Assembly: GCF_014637085.1 (NCBI RefSeq)
Contig: NZ_BMEU01000009.1
Span: 62,001 to 126,000 of the forward strand
Direction of reading: 5' to 3'
From: Comamonas phosphati
Lineage (GTDB): Bacteria > Pseudomonadota > Gammaproteobacteria > Burkholderiales > Burkholderiaceae_C
DNA: 64,000 nucleotides
The notes beneath the pieces were generated by a model. The model saw nothing but the letters and a program-made list of their open reading frames with translations. It was not told the origin of the DNA and did no database searches. A program made the position numbers and the translations under genes. Positions 48,378-56,637 of the stretch are shown in pieces. Position 1 is the first letter of the stretch; every line of letters starts with the position of its first letter.

Positions 48378-50306
48378 TCAGCGCGGCCGCTCCAGCAGAC
48401 CCGCCACACGCTGCTGCAGCAGCTCGGGCATGACCTCCAGGTCCGGCACGGCGGCGCCGACCTCCAGCCCCACGGGGTTGAGCCAGCCGCGGCGCAGCGG
48501 CTTGATCATGGCCACGTTCCGGCCGCCGCGCACTTCGATGCGGCTGAAGAACGAGCCCCAGAGATTGGCCAGCGCCATGGGCACCACGGGCACGGCCAGG
48601 CCGTCACGCCGCGCCTGCTCCAGGATCTTCATGATGCCGGCCTTGAAGGGCTGCAGCCGGCCGTCGCTGGTGATGCTCCCTTCGGGAAAGATGGCCAGCA
48701 GGTCGCCCTCGCGCAGCACTTCGGCGGCGCGCGCAAAGGCCGCTTCGTAGGTCGCCGGATCGTCCTTGTGGGACGCGATGGGAATCGCCTTGGCCAGCCT
48801 GAACAGCCAGCCCAGCACCGGGCGCTGGAAGATGCGGTAGTCCATCACGAAGTGGATGGGCCGCGGGCTGGCCGCCATGAGCAGGATGGCATCGACGAAA
48901 CTCACATGGTTGCAGACCAGCACGGCGGGGCCGTCGGCCGGAATGTTCTCGTCGCCGCGTACCTTGAAGCGGTAGATGAAGTGGGTGGCGACCCAGGCCA
49001 CGAAGCGCAGCAGGTACTCGGGCACCAGCAGGAACACATACAGCGCCACCACGGCGTTGGCGATGCCGGTGGCCAGGAACACCTGCGGAATGCTGAGGCC
49101 CGCGGACAGCAGGGCCCCGGCCAGCACGCTGGAGGCGATCATGAACAGCGCGTTGAGAATGTTGTTGGCCGCGATGATGCGCGCGCGGTGCGTGGGCTGG
49201 CTGCGCATCTGGATCAGCGCATACATGGGCACGCTGTAGATACCGGCCGACAGCGCCAGCAGGCCCAGGTCCAGCATCACGCGCCAGTGGCCGTGCTGGG
49301 CGAAGAAGGCGCCCACGCCCATCAGCCCGGAGGCCGGCAGCGCCCGCGCGGCAAAGTACAGGTCGATGGCGAACACGCTCATGCCGATGGCCCCCAGCGG
49401 CACCAGGCCGATCTCCACATGGCGGCGGCTGAACACCTCGCACAGCAGCGAGCCTATGCCGATGCCAATCGAAAAGATCACCAGCAGCAGCGAGGCCACG
49501 TGCTCGTCGCCGTGCAGGACTTCCTTGGCAAAGCTCGGGAACTGGGCCAGGAACACGGCACCGAAGAACCACATCCAGCTGATGCCCAGCAGCGAGCGGA
49601 ACACCACGGGCCTCTGGCGCGCCAGCTGCAGATTGCGCCAGGTCTCGGTGATGGGGTTCCAGTTGATGGCCAGGCCGGGATCGGTGGCCGGCGCATGGGT
49701 GATGAACTGCGCGCACAGCCGCCCGACCAGGGCCAGCACCACGCAGACCACGGCCACCCGGGTGTGGCCGACCTCGGGCACGGCCACCAGCAGGCCGCCG
49801 GCCACATTGCCCAGCAAAATGGCCACGAAAGTGCCCATCTCCACCATGCCGTTGCCGCCCGTGAGCTCGCGCTCGCCCAGCACCTGGGGCAGGTAGGCGA
49901 ACTTGGCCGGACCGAACAGCGTGGAGTGCAGCCCCATCAGGAACACGCAGCCCAGCAGCACGGGCACGTTGGCCGAGACAAAGCCCCAGGCCGCCAGCAG
50001 CATGATGGCGATCTCCAGGTTCTTCACCAGGCGGAACATGCGCGTCTTGTCCCATTTGTCCGTCAGCTGGCCCGAGGTGGCGGAGAACAGCAGGAAGGGC
50101 AGGATGAACAGCGCAGCTATCACCAGCCCCGCCAGAGACGGCGGCAGCCAGGAGACGCCGAGCTGGTAGGTCACCATCACCGTGAAGGCGAACTTGAACA
50201 GGTTGTCGTTGGCCGCACCGCAGAACTGGGTCCAGAAGAACGGCGCAAAGCGCCGCTGGCCCAGCAAGGCGAACTGATTGGGGTGGGTCGCTGCCGGCTC
50301 GCTCAT
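48378..50306 (-). CDS. MFS transporter fused to PlsC acyltransferase (LplT-PlsC-like)
   Basis: The 642-residue inner-membrane protein combines an N-terminal major-facilitator domain of about twelve helices (FFWTQFCGAANDNLFKFAF, SGQLTDKWDKTRMF, GLHSTLFGPAKFAYLPQVL) with a C-terminal 1-acylglycerol-3-phosphate acyltransferase domain from about residue 440. The acyltransferase has the catalytic NHVSFVDA and substrate motif LLAIFPEGSITSDGRL. LplT flips lysophospholipids inward and PlsC-type enzymes re-acylate them, so the fusion would recycle lysophospholipids. The acyl-ACP synthetase part seen in Aas fusions is absent. The ATG at 50306 opens directly on the transporter. The pldA phospholipase 20 kb away would produce its substrate. 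Confidence 0.93.
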   Translation of the reverse strand: MSEPAATHPNQFALLGQRRFAPFFWTQFCGAANDNLFKFAFTVMVTYQLGVSWLPPSLAGLVIAALFILPFLLFSATSGQLTDKWDKTRMFRLVKNLEIAIMLLAAWGFVSANVPVLLGCVFLMGLHSTLFGPAKFAYLPQVLGERELTGGNGMVEMGTFVAILLGNVAGGLLVAVPEVGHTRVAVVCVVLALVGRLCAQFITHAPATDPGLAINWNPITETWRNLQLARQRPVVFRSLLGISWMWFFGAVFLAQFPSFAKEVLHGDEHVASLLLVIFSIGIGIGSLLCEVFSRRHVEIGLVPLGAIGMSVFAIDLYFAARALPASGLMGVGAFFAQHGHWRVMLDLGLLALSAGIYSVPMYALIQMRSQPTHRARIIAANNILNALFMIASSVLAGALLSAGLSIPQVFLATGIANAVVALYVFLLVPEYLLRFVAWVATHFIYRFKVRGDENIPADGPAVLVCNHVSFVDAILLMAASPRPIHFVMDYRIFQRPVLGWLFRLAKAIPIASHKDDPATYEAAFARAAEVLREGDLLAIFPEGSITSDGRLQPFKAGIMKILEQARRDGLAVPVVPMALANLWGSFFSRIEVRGGRNVAMIKPLRRGWLNPVGLEVGAAVPDLEVMPELLQQRVAGLLERPR

Positions 50307-50391
50307 GCCAGGGTCCTTGGAGTGGTGGAATGACCGCGATTGTGCCAAGGCCGCCCAGATCGGCTGCTGAACTCTGCAGTTTTCGGCCAGG

Positions 50392-51189
50392 TCAGCGCAT
50401 CACCAGGCCGCCGTCCACGAACAGCACCTGGCCCGTCATGAAGCCGCTCAGATCCGAGGCCAGGAACAGCACCGGCCCGGCCACGTCCTCGGGACTGGCC
50501 AGACGCCTGAGCGGCGTGGCCGCCATCAGCGATTCGCGGAACGACTCCTTGGTGCCCTGCGTGCCCTGCGTGGGATAGACCAGGCCGGGCGCCACGCAGT
50601 TCACGCGTATGCCCTGGGGCCCCAGCTCGCTGGCCAGATTGCGGCTGAAGCCCACCAGCGAAGCCTTGGCCGTGGTGTAGTCGTGGTAGGGCACGACCGG
50701 GTGCTCGATCAGGTTGGTGGCGATGTTGACGATGCTGCCGCGCGCGCGCTGGCGCATCTGCGGCAGCACCGCGCGGCAGACGTTGAAGGCCGCGCCCACG
50801 GCGCCGTCGAACTGGGCCTGGTAGTCGCTCCAGTCCAGCGCGTCGAAGCGGCTGCGGCGCTCGGGGTCGAAGGCATAGGGCCGGAAGGCGTTGTTGACCA
50901 CGATGTCTATGGCCCCGGCTTCGCGGGCAATGCCTTCCACCATGGCCTGCACCGCGGGCTGCGAGCCCACGTCGGCCTGCACGGCCCAGGCATCGCCGCC
51001 CGCGTCCTTGCCGGCCATCTGGCAGGCCGCCACCGTCTGAGCCGCGGCCGCGTCGTTGGACAGGTAGTTGACCGCCACCAGCGCGCCCTCGCGCGCAAAG
51101 GCCGCGGCAATGGCCGCGCCTATGCCGCGGCCCGCGCCCGTGACCAGCGCCACCTTGCCGCGAAGGTTCATTCCGGACAGTTGATTCAT
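50392..51189 (-). CDS. FabG-like SDR oxidoreductase at the end of the TPP-riboswitch operon (oarX-like)
   Basis: The 265-residue classical short-chain dehydrogenase has VALVTGAGRGIGAAIAAAFA, IDIVVNNAFRP, serine in SIVNIATNLIEHP, the YxxxK pair in YHDYTTAKASLVGF, and a C-terminal GFMTGQVLFVDGGLVMR. Tyrosine and lysine of the active site are present; the usual NNAG is NNAF. The ATG at 51189 has GGAAAG upstream. It follows the thiY-like gene on the same strand, separated by repeat copy 6, and probably belongs to the same thiamin-regulated unit. I propose aldehyde-to-alcohol reduction, from context only. Confidence 0.9.
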   Translation of the reverse strand: MNQLSGMNLRGKVALVTGAGRGIGAAIAAAFAREGALVAVNYLSNDAAAAQTVAACQMAGKDAGGDAWAVQADVGSQPAVQAMVEGIAREAGAIDIVVNNAFRPYAFDPERRSRFDALDWSDYQAQFDGAVGAAFNVCRAVLPQMRQRARGSIVNIATNLIEHPVVPYHDYTTAKASLVGFSRNLASELGPQGIRVNCVAPGLVYPTQGTQGTKESFRESLMAATPLRRLASPEDVAGPVLFLASDLSGFMTGQVLFVDGGLVMR

Positions 51190-51239
51190 GTCACTTTCCA
51201 TTGTGCTGATATGCCGTTCGCAATCCTTGACGCGGGCGG

Positions 51240-51340
51240 AGGCCAGGCGAGAGACACCGAGGAAGGGCCGCCCCGCACCGAGGGTATCGTCCCCCTCCCG
51301 CGAAGCGAGAGAGGGGGAAGGCGCGAAGCGACTCAGGGGG
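51240..51340 (-). repeat. Gene-3'-end dispersed repeat, copy 6, supplying the thiY-like stop codon
   Basis: Read on the minus strand it begins CCCCCTGAGTCGCTTCGCGC and continues through a hairpin core to GCGGGGCGGCCCTTCCTCGG. The TGA of CCCCCTGAG is the stop codon of the thiY-like gene (51333-51335), so the repeat overlaps coding sequence by about five bases and defines the C-terminus LTP. Confidence 0.85.
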
Positions 51341-52352
51341 TGAGGCTCGTATCCACCACGTCCGACACCTTGATCTGCTTTTGCACCATGCCCAGCGCGC
51401 GATAGGCGTCGGCGCCCTTTTGCAGCGCGGCAAGGTCGAAGCTGCCCAGGGGCTTGCCGGCTTGCACGGGCTGGGCCGAGGCATTGCGCAAGCGGACCAC
51501 GTCGAGGCTGATGTCGCGCTGCGTGCCGTCGATGGCGTACTTGCCGGCCAGCGTGGCGGCTTCCTCGGGGTTGGCCATCATCCAGGCCGCGCTGTCGCGG
51601 TAGCCCTTGAGAAAGGCCTTGAGCAGGTCCTTCTTCTCACGCAGCACGTCCTCGCGCACCACGAACATGTCGCTGGAGATATTCAAATGGTCGCGCACCT
51701 GCATCACGTTGACTTCGCCCATGCCCTTGCGCAGGCCCACGGCCAGGCCGGTGTCGGTGGCAGCCGTGGCATCGACCTGGCCCTGCATCAGCGGCGCGAA
51801 ATTGAGCAGGCCGGTGACGACGATGGTCACGTCCGACTCCTTGAGGCCGGCCTGGTGCAGCATGACCAGCAGGTTCTGGCGCGTGCCGCTGGAGAGGCTG
51901 TAGACGCCGATCTTCTTGCCCTTGAGGTCGGCGGGCTTGCGGATGCCCGCCGACTTCAGCGAGACCACGTTGAACACGTTCTGCGGATAGATGTCGTAGA
52001 TGGCGACCAGCTTCTCGCCCTTGTCCAGCGCCATGAAGAAGGAGCCGGGGTCGGTGAAGGCCACGTCGGCCTGGCCGCTGAGCAGGTTGCGGATGGCGTC
52101 GCCGCCGCCCGCACCGGGCAGGTAGGCCAGCTCCACGCCCTGGGCCTTGAAGAAGCCTTTCTCGGGCTCGGCGAGGATGTTGGTGATCTCGCTGATGGGC
52201 TTGCTCCAGCCCGCGAGGCGGATCTTGCCTTGGACAGGTGCGGCAGCTGCTGCCGGTGCGGCCATGCCGGCGCCCGCCAGCGTCAGGCCGGTGATGCCGG
52301 CGCAGGCACCGAGCAATTGACGGCGGGAGAAAGTCAGAATTGGGTGCTTCAT
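51333..52352 (-). CDS. ThiY-like (NMT1/THI5 family) ABC substrate-binding protein
   Basis: The 339-residue periplasmic protein starts with a twin-arginine-like signal (FSRRQLLGACAGITGLTLAG). It then has the NMT1/SsuA-type core IRLAGWSKPISEITNILAEPEKGFFKAQGVELAYLPG, GGDAIRNLLSGQADVAFTD and LKGKKIGVYSLSSGT. This family includes ThiY pyrimidine-precursor, taurine and sulfonate receptors; control by a TPP riboswitch upstream favours a thiamin-related ligand. The ATG at 52352 fits the signal. The stop codon lies inside a dispersed repeat. It is 13 bases downstream of the permease gene. Confidence 0.9.
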   Translation of the reverse strand: MKHPILTFSRRQLLGACAGITGLTLAGAGMAAPAAAAAPVQGKIRLAGWSKPISEITNILAEPEKGFFKAQGVELAYLPGAGGGDAIRNLLSGQADVAFTDPGSFFMALDKGEKLVAIYDIYPQNVFNVVSLKSAGIRKPADLKGKKIGVYSLSSGTRQNLLVMLHQAGLKESDVTIVVTGLLNFAPLMQGQVDATAATDTGLAVGLRKGMGEVNVMQVRDHLNISSDMFVVREDVLREKKDLLKAFLKGYRDSAAWMMANPEEAATLAGKYAIDGTQRDISLDVVRLRNASAQPVQAGKPLGSFDLAALQKGADAYRALGMVQKQIKVSDVVDTSLTP

Positions 52353-52365
52353 GGCAGGGTGGCGT

Positions 52366-53154
52366 TCAAGGTTGTGGGGTAGAAGATTCGTGGGCATAAA
52401 CATGGACGCGCAGCAGCCTGCGCTCCAGCACCAGGCAGGCCTGGTACAGCAGCAGGCCCATGGCGGCGATCAGCACCAAGGCCGCGAACATCAGCGTGGT
52501 GTCCATCATGCCCTGGGCGGCGATGACCACGGCGCCCAGGCCGCGGCTGGCGCCCATGAACTCGGCCACCACGGCGCCGACCAGGGCCAGCACCACGGCC
52601 ACACGCAGGCCCGCGAGGATGGCGGGCAGGCCCGTAGGCAGCTTGAGAAGCAGCAGCGTCTGCAGCCGCGTGGCGCCCAGCATGCGAAACAGCTGCAGAC
52701 GCTGGGCATCGACCTGCCGCAAGCCCGTGAGCGTGTTCTCCATCAGCGGGAAAAAACAGATCAGCGCCGTGATCAGCACCGTGGGCAGCATGCCGAAGCC
52801 GAACCACAGCACGAACAGCGGCGCCAGCGCCAGCTTGGGCACGACCTGGCTGACCACCACATAGGGCTTGAGCACGCGCTCCAGCAGCGCGGATTCGGCC
52901 AGCGCCATGCCGGCCAGCAGGCCGACCGCGCCGCCTGCGGCCAGTCCCAGCAGCAGGGCCTGCAGCGTGGCCCGGATATGCGGCCAGAAATAGCCCGAGG
53001 CCAGGCCGGTCCACAGCGATTGCGCAATGGCCGAGGGCGCGGGCAGCACCAGGGCCGACAGGCCCCAGGAGCGCACCAGCAGCTCCCACAGGCCCAGCAG
53101 GACCACCAGTAGCGCTGCGGCGATCAACCTGGCCTGGAATGGATTCGGCGTCAT
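52366..53154 (-). CDS. ThiX-like ABC transporter permease
   Basis: The 262-residue inner-membrane permease has about six helices and the EAA-type loop region (DAQRLQLFRMLGATRLQTLLLLKLPTGLPAILAGL). It is typical of the SsuC/TauC/ThiX group (PKLALAPLFVLWFGFGMLP, FFPLMENTLTGL). It forms the membrane channel for the importer and overlaps the ATPase stop by four bases (ATGA), so translation is coupled. The operon's TPP aptamer suggests a thiamin-related cargo. Confidence 0.92.
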   Translation of the reverse strand: MTPNPFQARLIAAALLVVLLGLWELLVRSWGLSALVLPAPSAIAQSLWTGLASGYFWPHIRATLQALLLGLAAGGAVGLLAGMALAESALLERVLKPYVVVSQVVPKLALAPLFVLWFGFGMLPTVLITALICFFPLMENTLTGLRQVDAQRLQLFRMLGATRLQTLLLLKLPTGLPAILAGLRVAVVLALVGAVVAEFMGASRGLGAVVIAAQGMMDTTLMFAALVLIAAMGLLLYQACLVLERRLLRVHVYAHESSTPQP

Positions 53155-53897
53155 GCGCGGCTCCCGTCCATGGCGGCGCGCACGCGGGCGCAGTAGTCGT
53201 TGAAGGCCGCGCCATGGCGCATGGCCTGGGTGCGCGGCGTGGGCAGGGCGATGGTCCAGTCATCGACGATGCGTCCGCCGTGCATGAGGGCGATGCGGTC
53301 GCCCAGGTAGACGGCTTCGTTGATGTCGTGGGTGACGAAGAGCACCGTGGTGCCGTGCTCGCGGCAGGTGCGCAGCAGGTCGTCCTGCAGCTCGGCGCGC
53401 GTAATGGCATCCAGCGCGGCAAAGGGCTCGTCCAGCAGTAGCAGCGGCGGCTCCAGGACCAGGGCCCGCGCCAGCGCCACGCGGCTTTGCTGGCCGCCCG
53501 AGAGCTGGCGCGGATGGTGCCCGGCATGGCTGGCCAGGCCCAGCTGCTCCAGCAGCTGCAGCGCGCGCGCCTGGTCCTGCGGCGTGGGCCGGCGCTGCAG
53601 CGACACGGGCAGCAGCACGTTGTGCAGCGCGCTGCGCCAGTCCAGCAGCGTGGGCGCCTGGAACATGAAGCCCACCTGCGGCCCGGGCGCGGCCAGCTCG
53701 CCGCCGCGCAGGATGATGTGGCCGGCCTGGGGCTTCAACAGCCCCGCGGCCAGTTGCAGCAGCGTGGTCTTGCCGCAGCCGCTGCGGCCCAGCAGGCAGT
53801 GGAACTCGCCGGCCTGCAGGCGCCAGTCCACGCCGGCCACCACGGGGGCGCGGCCGGGATAGCTGAAGACCACCTGCTGGATATCGAGGAATGCCAT
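53151..53897 (-). CDS. ThiZ-like ABC transporter ATP-binding protein
   Basis: The 248-residue ATPase has Walker A LLGRSGCGKTTLLQLAAG, Q-loop VGFMFQAPTLLDWRSALHNVLLP, signature QLSGGQQSRVALARALVLEP, Walker B LLLLDEPFAALD and H-loop LFVTHDINEAVYLGDRI. This pattern, with LDWRS after the Q-loop, is that of the nitrate/taurine/thiamin-precursor group. The ATG at 53897 lies four bases after the luxC-like stop and the gene overlaps the permease. Placement between acyl-reductase and permease genes ties the importer to that enzyme pair. Confidence 0.93.
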   Translation of the reverse strand: MAFLDIQQVVFSYPGRAPVVAGVDWRLQAGEFHCLLGRSGCGKTTLLQLAAGLLKPQAGHIILRGGELAAPGPQVGFMFQAPTLLDWRSALHNVLLPVSLQRRPTPQDQARALQLLEQLGLASHAGHHPRQLSGGQQSRVALARALVLEPPLLLLDEPFAALDAITRAELQDDLLRTCREHGTTVLFVTHDINEAVYLGDRIALMHGGRIVDDWTIALPTPRTQAMRHGAAFNDYCARVRAAMDGSRA

Positions 53898-53901
53898 GCC
53901 T

Positions 53902-55362
53902 TCAGTCCGAATAAGAGGCAAAGGGCTGGGCCGCGAGTTCGGCCGACTGCTCGATCTCGGTCATGCGCACCAGGTCGATCAGGTTGAAGCGCCCGTCGTG
54001 GTGCCAGCCGGCCTCGGGCATGCTCATGGAGCCCAGGGCGCTGATGCGCGTGACGCCGGCCGCGCCCAGCAGGCCGGCCAGCCGGTACAGCGCCTCGGGC
54101 GAGGTCGCGATGCCGGCGGTCTGCAGATATTCGCGCTGCGCCGCGACCACGGGCACCACGGCCTCGAGGCTGTCCACGCCGACCACGGCAATCGTGCGGT
54201 ACAGGGCCGTGGGCGCCAGCGGCTGCAGGCTGTCGCTGTAGGCCACGCTCCAGGGCGCATCCATCGGCCCCAGCAGTTGCTGGTCGTCGCCGGCCCATTC
54301 CACGGCCTGTTGCCACCAGGCCACGGCCGCGCCCTCTTCCAGCGCCAAAGGGCGGCGCGCAAAGCGCCGCTGCAGATTGGCCAGCTCGGCCGTGAGGTAG
54401 TCGGCAAAGGCGCGCGGCGGCACAGCCGCGCCGCGCTCCACGTAGAACACATGGGGCGAATAGCAGCCCTGCTGATCGTAGCGCATCACGTCCCAGGCCG
54501 CGAGCCGGGCCACGGCGGGCGCCTTGAGCGTATCGAGCGCAGCCGCGCCCACCAGGCCGAAGCCCAGCTTGTGGCCATGCGGCAGAAAGCGCGTGGTCAC
54601 GGGCAGGCGCCGGCGCAGCGCATCCAGCGTCTGATGGCCGCCATAGGCCAGCACCGTGTCGGCCTCAGCATAGAGCGCGCCGGCCCCTTCGTCGCCTGCG
54701 CCGCCCGCGCCGCTCCACCAGACCACGGCCAGGCAGTCGGCCAGCGGCGGATGGACCTCGGCCAGCAGCCGCGCCAACCAGCCCGCGAACAGCGGTTCGG
54801 CGCTGGCCAGCTTGCCAATGCTGGGGGCCTTGACCAGCAGGCCGCAGACCAGGCTCCACAGCGACAGCGCGGGCACGTTGCCGGCCCAGCTGTGCACCAG
54901 CAGATCGGGCCCGAAGGCGCGCACCGCACCGCCCTTGGGCGCTGGCTGGAAGCCGTCGAGCACGGCGGGGTTGGCAAAGTCCTCGGCCACAAAGCGCCGC
55001 AGCTGCGCGGCGCGGAAGGTCTTGAAGAAGCCCGTCAGCCCCAGCCGCACCATGTCGGCGTCATAGCCGCTGACCACGGGCAGCCAGGCCTCGGCCTCGC
55101 GGCGGTAGGGGTCGCTGCGGTCCAGCAGCCGCGCGATGGCACGGTCTATCACCTCGATGATTTCGGCCACCGCCATCGTGCGCAGATGGCGGTCGGCGGC
55201 CTGGCGCACATGGGCGGCCAGCGCCTGCATCTGGGCCGCGCTCAGCACGGGCACGGAGACTTCCAGCCGCACGCCCTCGCGCTCGAAGGGCAGCACCTGC
55301 CACTGCACCTCGTCCTCGCGCAATCCGGGCAGGTAGCCGGCCGTGATCCGTTCGATCTTCAT
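53902..55362 (-). CDS. LuxC-like acyl-CoA/acyl-protein reductase
   Basis: The 486-residue protein matches the LuxC acyl reductase family, an aldehyde-dehydrogenase-fold enzyme that reduces an acyl thioester to aldehyde with NADPH. It shows VVSGYDADMVRLGLTGFFKTFR, LLVHSWAGNVPALSLWSLVCGLLVK, a probable active-site cysteine in YDQQGCYSPHVFYVE (C300), and a C-terminal RISALGSMSMPEAGWHHDGRFNLIDLVR. In luminous bacteria LuxC works with LuxE and the thioesterase LuxD; here only the LuxE-like partner is present, eight bases upstream. No luxAB is near. The downstream importer and upstream TPP riboswitch suggest a thiamin-related substrate rather than fatty acid (inference). Confidence 0.9.
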   Translation of the reverse strand: MKIERITAGYLPGLREDEVQWQVLPFEREGVRLEVSVPVLSAAQMQALAAHVRQAADRHLRTMAVAEIIEVIDRAIARLLDRSDPYRREAEAWLPVVSGYDADMVRLGLTGFFKTFRAAQLRRFVAEDFANPAVLDGFQPAPKGGAVRAFGPDLLVHSWAGNVPALSLWSLVCGLLVKAPSIGKLASAEPLFAGWLARLLAEVHPPLADCLAVVWWSGAGGAGDEGAGALYAEADTVLAYGGHQTLDALRRRLPVTTRFLPHGHKLGFGLVGAAALDTLKAPAVARLAAWDVMRYDQQGCYSPHVFYVERGAAVPPRAFADYLTAELANLQRRFARRPLALEEGAAVAWWQQAVEWAGDDQQLLGPMDAPWSVAYSDSLQPLAPTALYRTIAVVGVDSLEAVVPVVAAQREYLQTAGIATSPEALYRLAGLLGAAGVTRISALGSMSMPEAGWHHDGRFNLIDLVRMTEIEQSAELAAQPFASYSD

Positions 55363-55370
55363 GCCAATCC

Positions 55371-56555
55371 TTAAGCGGCCGCAGCCTTCACGAATTCCTC
55401 GACGGCCAGCGAGCAGCCCTTGGCGGCAGCACCTTCGGCACGGCCGAGCAGCAGAAAATGGCCCCCACGCTCGCTCACTGCGTGTAGCCGCTGCCCCCCG
55501 AGGGGGCCGCTTTTTGCCTTGGGGCGGCCCGGCGGCAAAAAGTCCTCGTCAGCCCACAGGCCCACATCCTCGGTCAGGATGGTGGTGACCGCGTTGTAGT
55601 TGGCCAGGTCGCAGTGCACGAGAATGCCGCGCTCGCCGCTCGCCACGCTGCGGCCCGTGACGGGCTCGACCAGGCGCGAGCGTATCCAGTGCGGGCCCGA
55701 CTTGACCGAGGGCAGCGTGGCGTTGCCGTCGTCGTAGAACTGCGTGCTCAGCTCGGTCATGCCGTACATGTTGATGCAGTGCGTTCGCGGCACGCCCAGC
55801 AGCTGCGACAGGCCGGCATAGAACTCTTCGAGCGGCAGCTCGCGCGACTGGCCCTTGTAGCCGCCCGTGTCCAGGATGCGGCTGCCCGCCGGCAGGCGGA
55901 AGCTGCGGCCTTCGGCGCGCAGCGCGTCCATCACGTGCACCAGGCTGAAGCTCGCGCCCAGCAGCGCATAGGGCCGGCCCGTGCGCTCGGACTCCTCCAG
56001 CGCCGCGTACAGGCCGGGCAGGTCCAGCCCTTCGGGGGTGAGGAAATAGCGGCTGTCGTCGGTACCGAATTCGGTCCTGGCCAGCGCCAGGTAATGCGCC
56101 AGCGACGAGTTGGGCATGGCCTGCTCGTCGGGAAAGAGAATGCCCATGGGCAGGCGCTGCACGCCGCGCATGAAGCGCTGCGCGAAGTTGCGCGTCATCG
56201 ACAGGTCGTAGACCTCGAGCCTGGGGTGGAAGTGGCGTCCGCGCGCAGCCAGTCCCTTGGCTTGGCCCGTGGTGCCGCTGGTCATGAACACGCGCTCGGC
56301 GGGCGAGGCCGGTTCGCTGCGCAGCTCCATGGCCTTGAAGGCGTCGATGGGCACGGCCGGGATGTCGCTCCAGGTCTTCACATTGCGCAGCGTGGCACCG
56401 CGCCGCTGGCAGAAGCTGCGAAACGGCGTGTTGGATTCGTACTGGTAGGCGAACAGCCGCAGGGCGAGCTGGTCGAACTGGTCGTCGGTGCAGCCATCCA
56501 TCGCGATGAATGCGAGCAGGTCTGCGACCAGCAGGTCGGCCTTGGCCTTGTCCAT
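55371..56555 (-). CDS. LuxE-like acyl-protein synthetase with an in-frame repeat insertion
   Basis: The 394-residue protein belongs to the LuxE acyl-protein synthetase family, which uses ATP to activate a carboxylate and hold it as a thioester for LuxC. It has NTPFRSFCQRRGA, RVFMTSGTTGQAKG (AMP-binding loop, about residue 90), LDTGGYKGQSRELP, CINMYGMTELSTQFYDDG and the C-terminal GHFLLLGRAEGAAAKGCSLAVEEFV with the conserved cysteine. About 23 residues near 339-362 look like a translated dispersed repeat inserted in frame. AAGGA precedes the ATG at 56555. A TPP riboswitch lies just upstream, making this the first gene of a thiamin-regulated operon. Confidence 0.88.
   Translation of the reverse strand: MDKAKADLLVADLLAFIAMDGCTDDQFDQLALRLFAYQYESNTPFRSFCQRRGATLRNVKTWSDIPAVPIDAFKAMELRSEPASPAERVFMTSGTTGQAKGLAARGRHFHPRLEVYDLSMTRNFAQRFMRGVQRLPMGILFPDEQAMPNSSLAHYLALARTEFGTDDSRYFLTPEGLDLPGLYAALEESERTGRPYALLGASFSLVHVMDALRAEGRSFRLPAGSRILDTGGYKGQSRELPLEEFYAGLSQLLGVPRTHCINMYGMTELSTQFYDDGNATLPSVKSGPHWIRSRLVEPVTGRSVASGERGILVHCDLANYNAVTTILTEDVGLWADEDFLPPGRPKAKSGPLGGQRLHAVSERGGHFLLLGRAEGAAAKGCSLAVEEFVKAAAA
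55468..55541 (-). repeat. Dispersed repeat inserted in frame inside the luxE-like gene
   Basis: The segment with CTGCCCCCCGAGGGGGCCGC and GGCGGCCCGGCGGCAAAAAG resembles Comamonadaceae intergenic repeats rather than LuxE sequence. It adds about 23 residues between WADE and GHFLLLGRAEG without breaking the frame. Boundaries are approximate. Confidence 0.6.
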
Positions 56556-56561
56556 GGAATT

Positions 56562-56592
56562 CCTTCGAGAGCGGTACATGATGCTCCGAAGG
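56562..56592 (-). promoter_or_regulatory. Candidate ribosome-binding-site sequestering hairpin of the TPP riboswitch
   Basis: In the transcript CCTTCG (56587-56592) can pair perfectly with CGAAGG (56562-56567), which overlaps the AAGGA ribosome-binding site of the luxE-like gene. No T-run follows, so translational rather than transcriptional control is favoured. Confidence 0.5.
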
Positions 56593-56637
56593 CTCCCTGC
56601 CCGTGTCGCATGGACGCGCGGCCACCTCAGGGTGCAA

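Noticed and set aside
48288-50333. A 681-codon plus-strand open frame
   Set aside because: Antisense shadow of the MFS-PlsC fusion gene; low complexity and no motifs.
50392-56555. A bioluminescence (lux) operon
   Set aside because: Only LuxC- and LuxE-like genes are present; luxA, luxB and luxD are absent, and the partners are a thiamin-type importer under a TPP aptamer.
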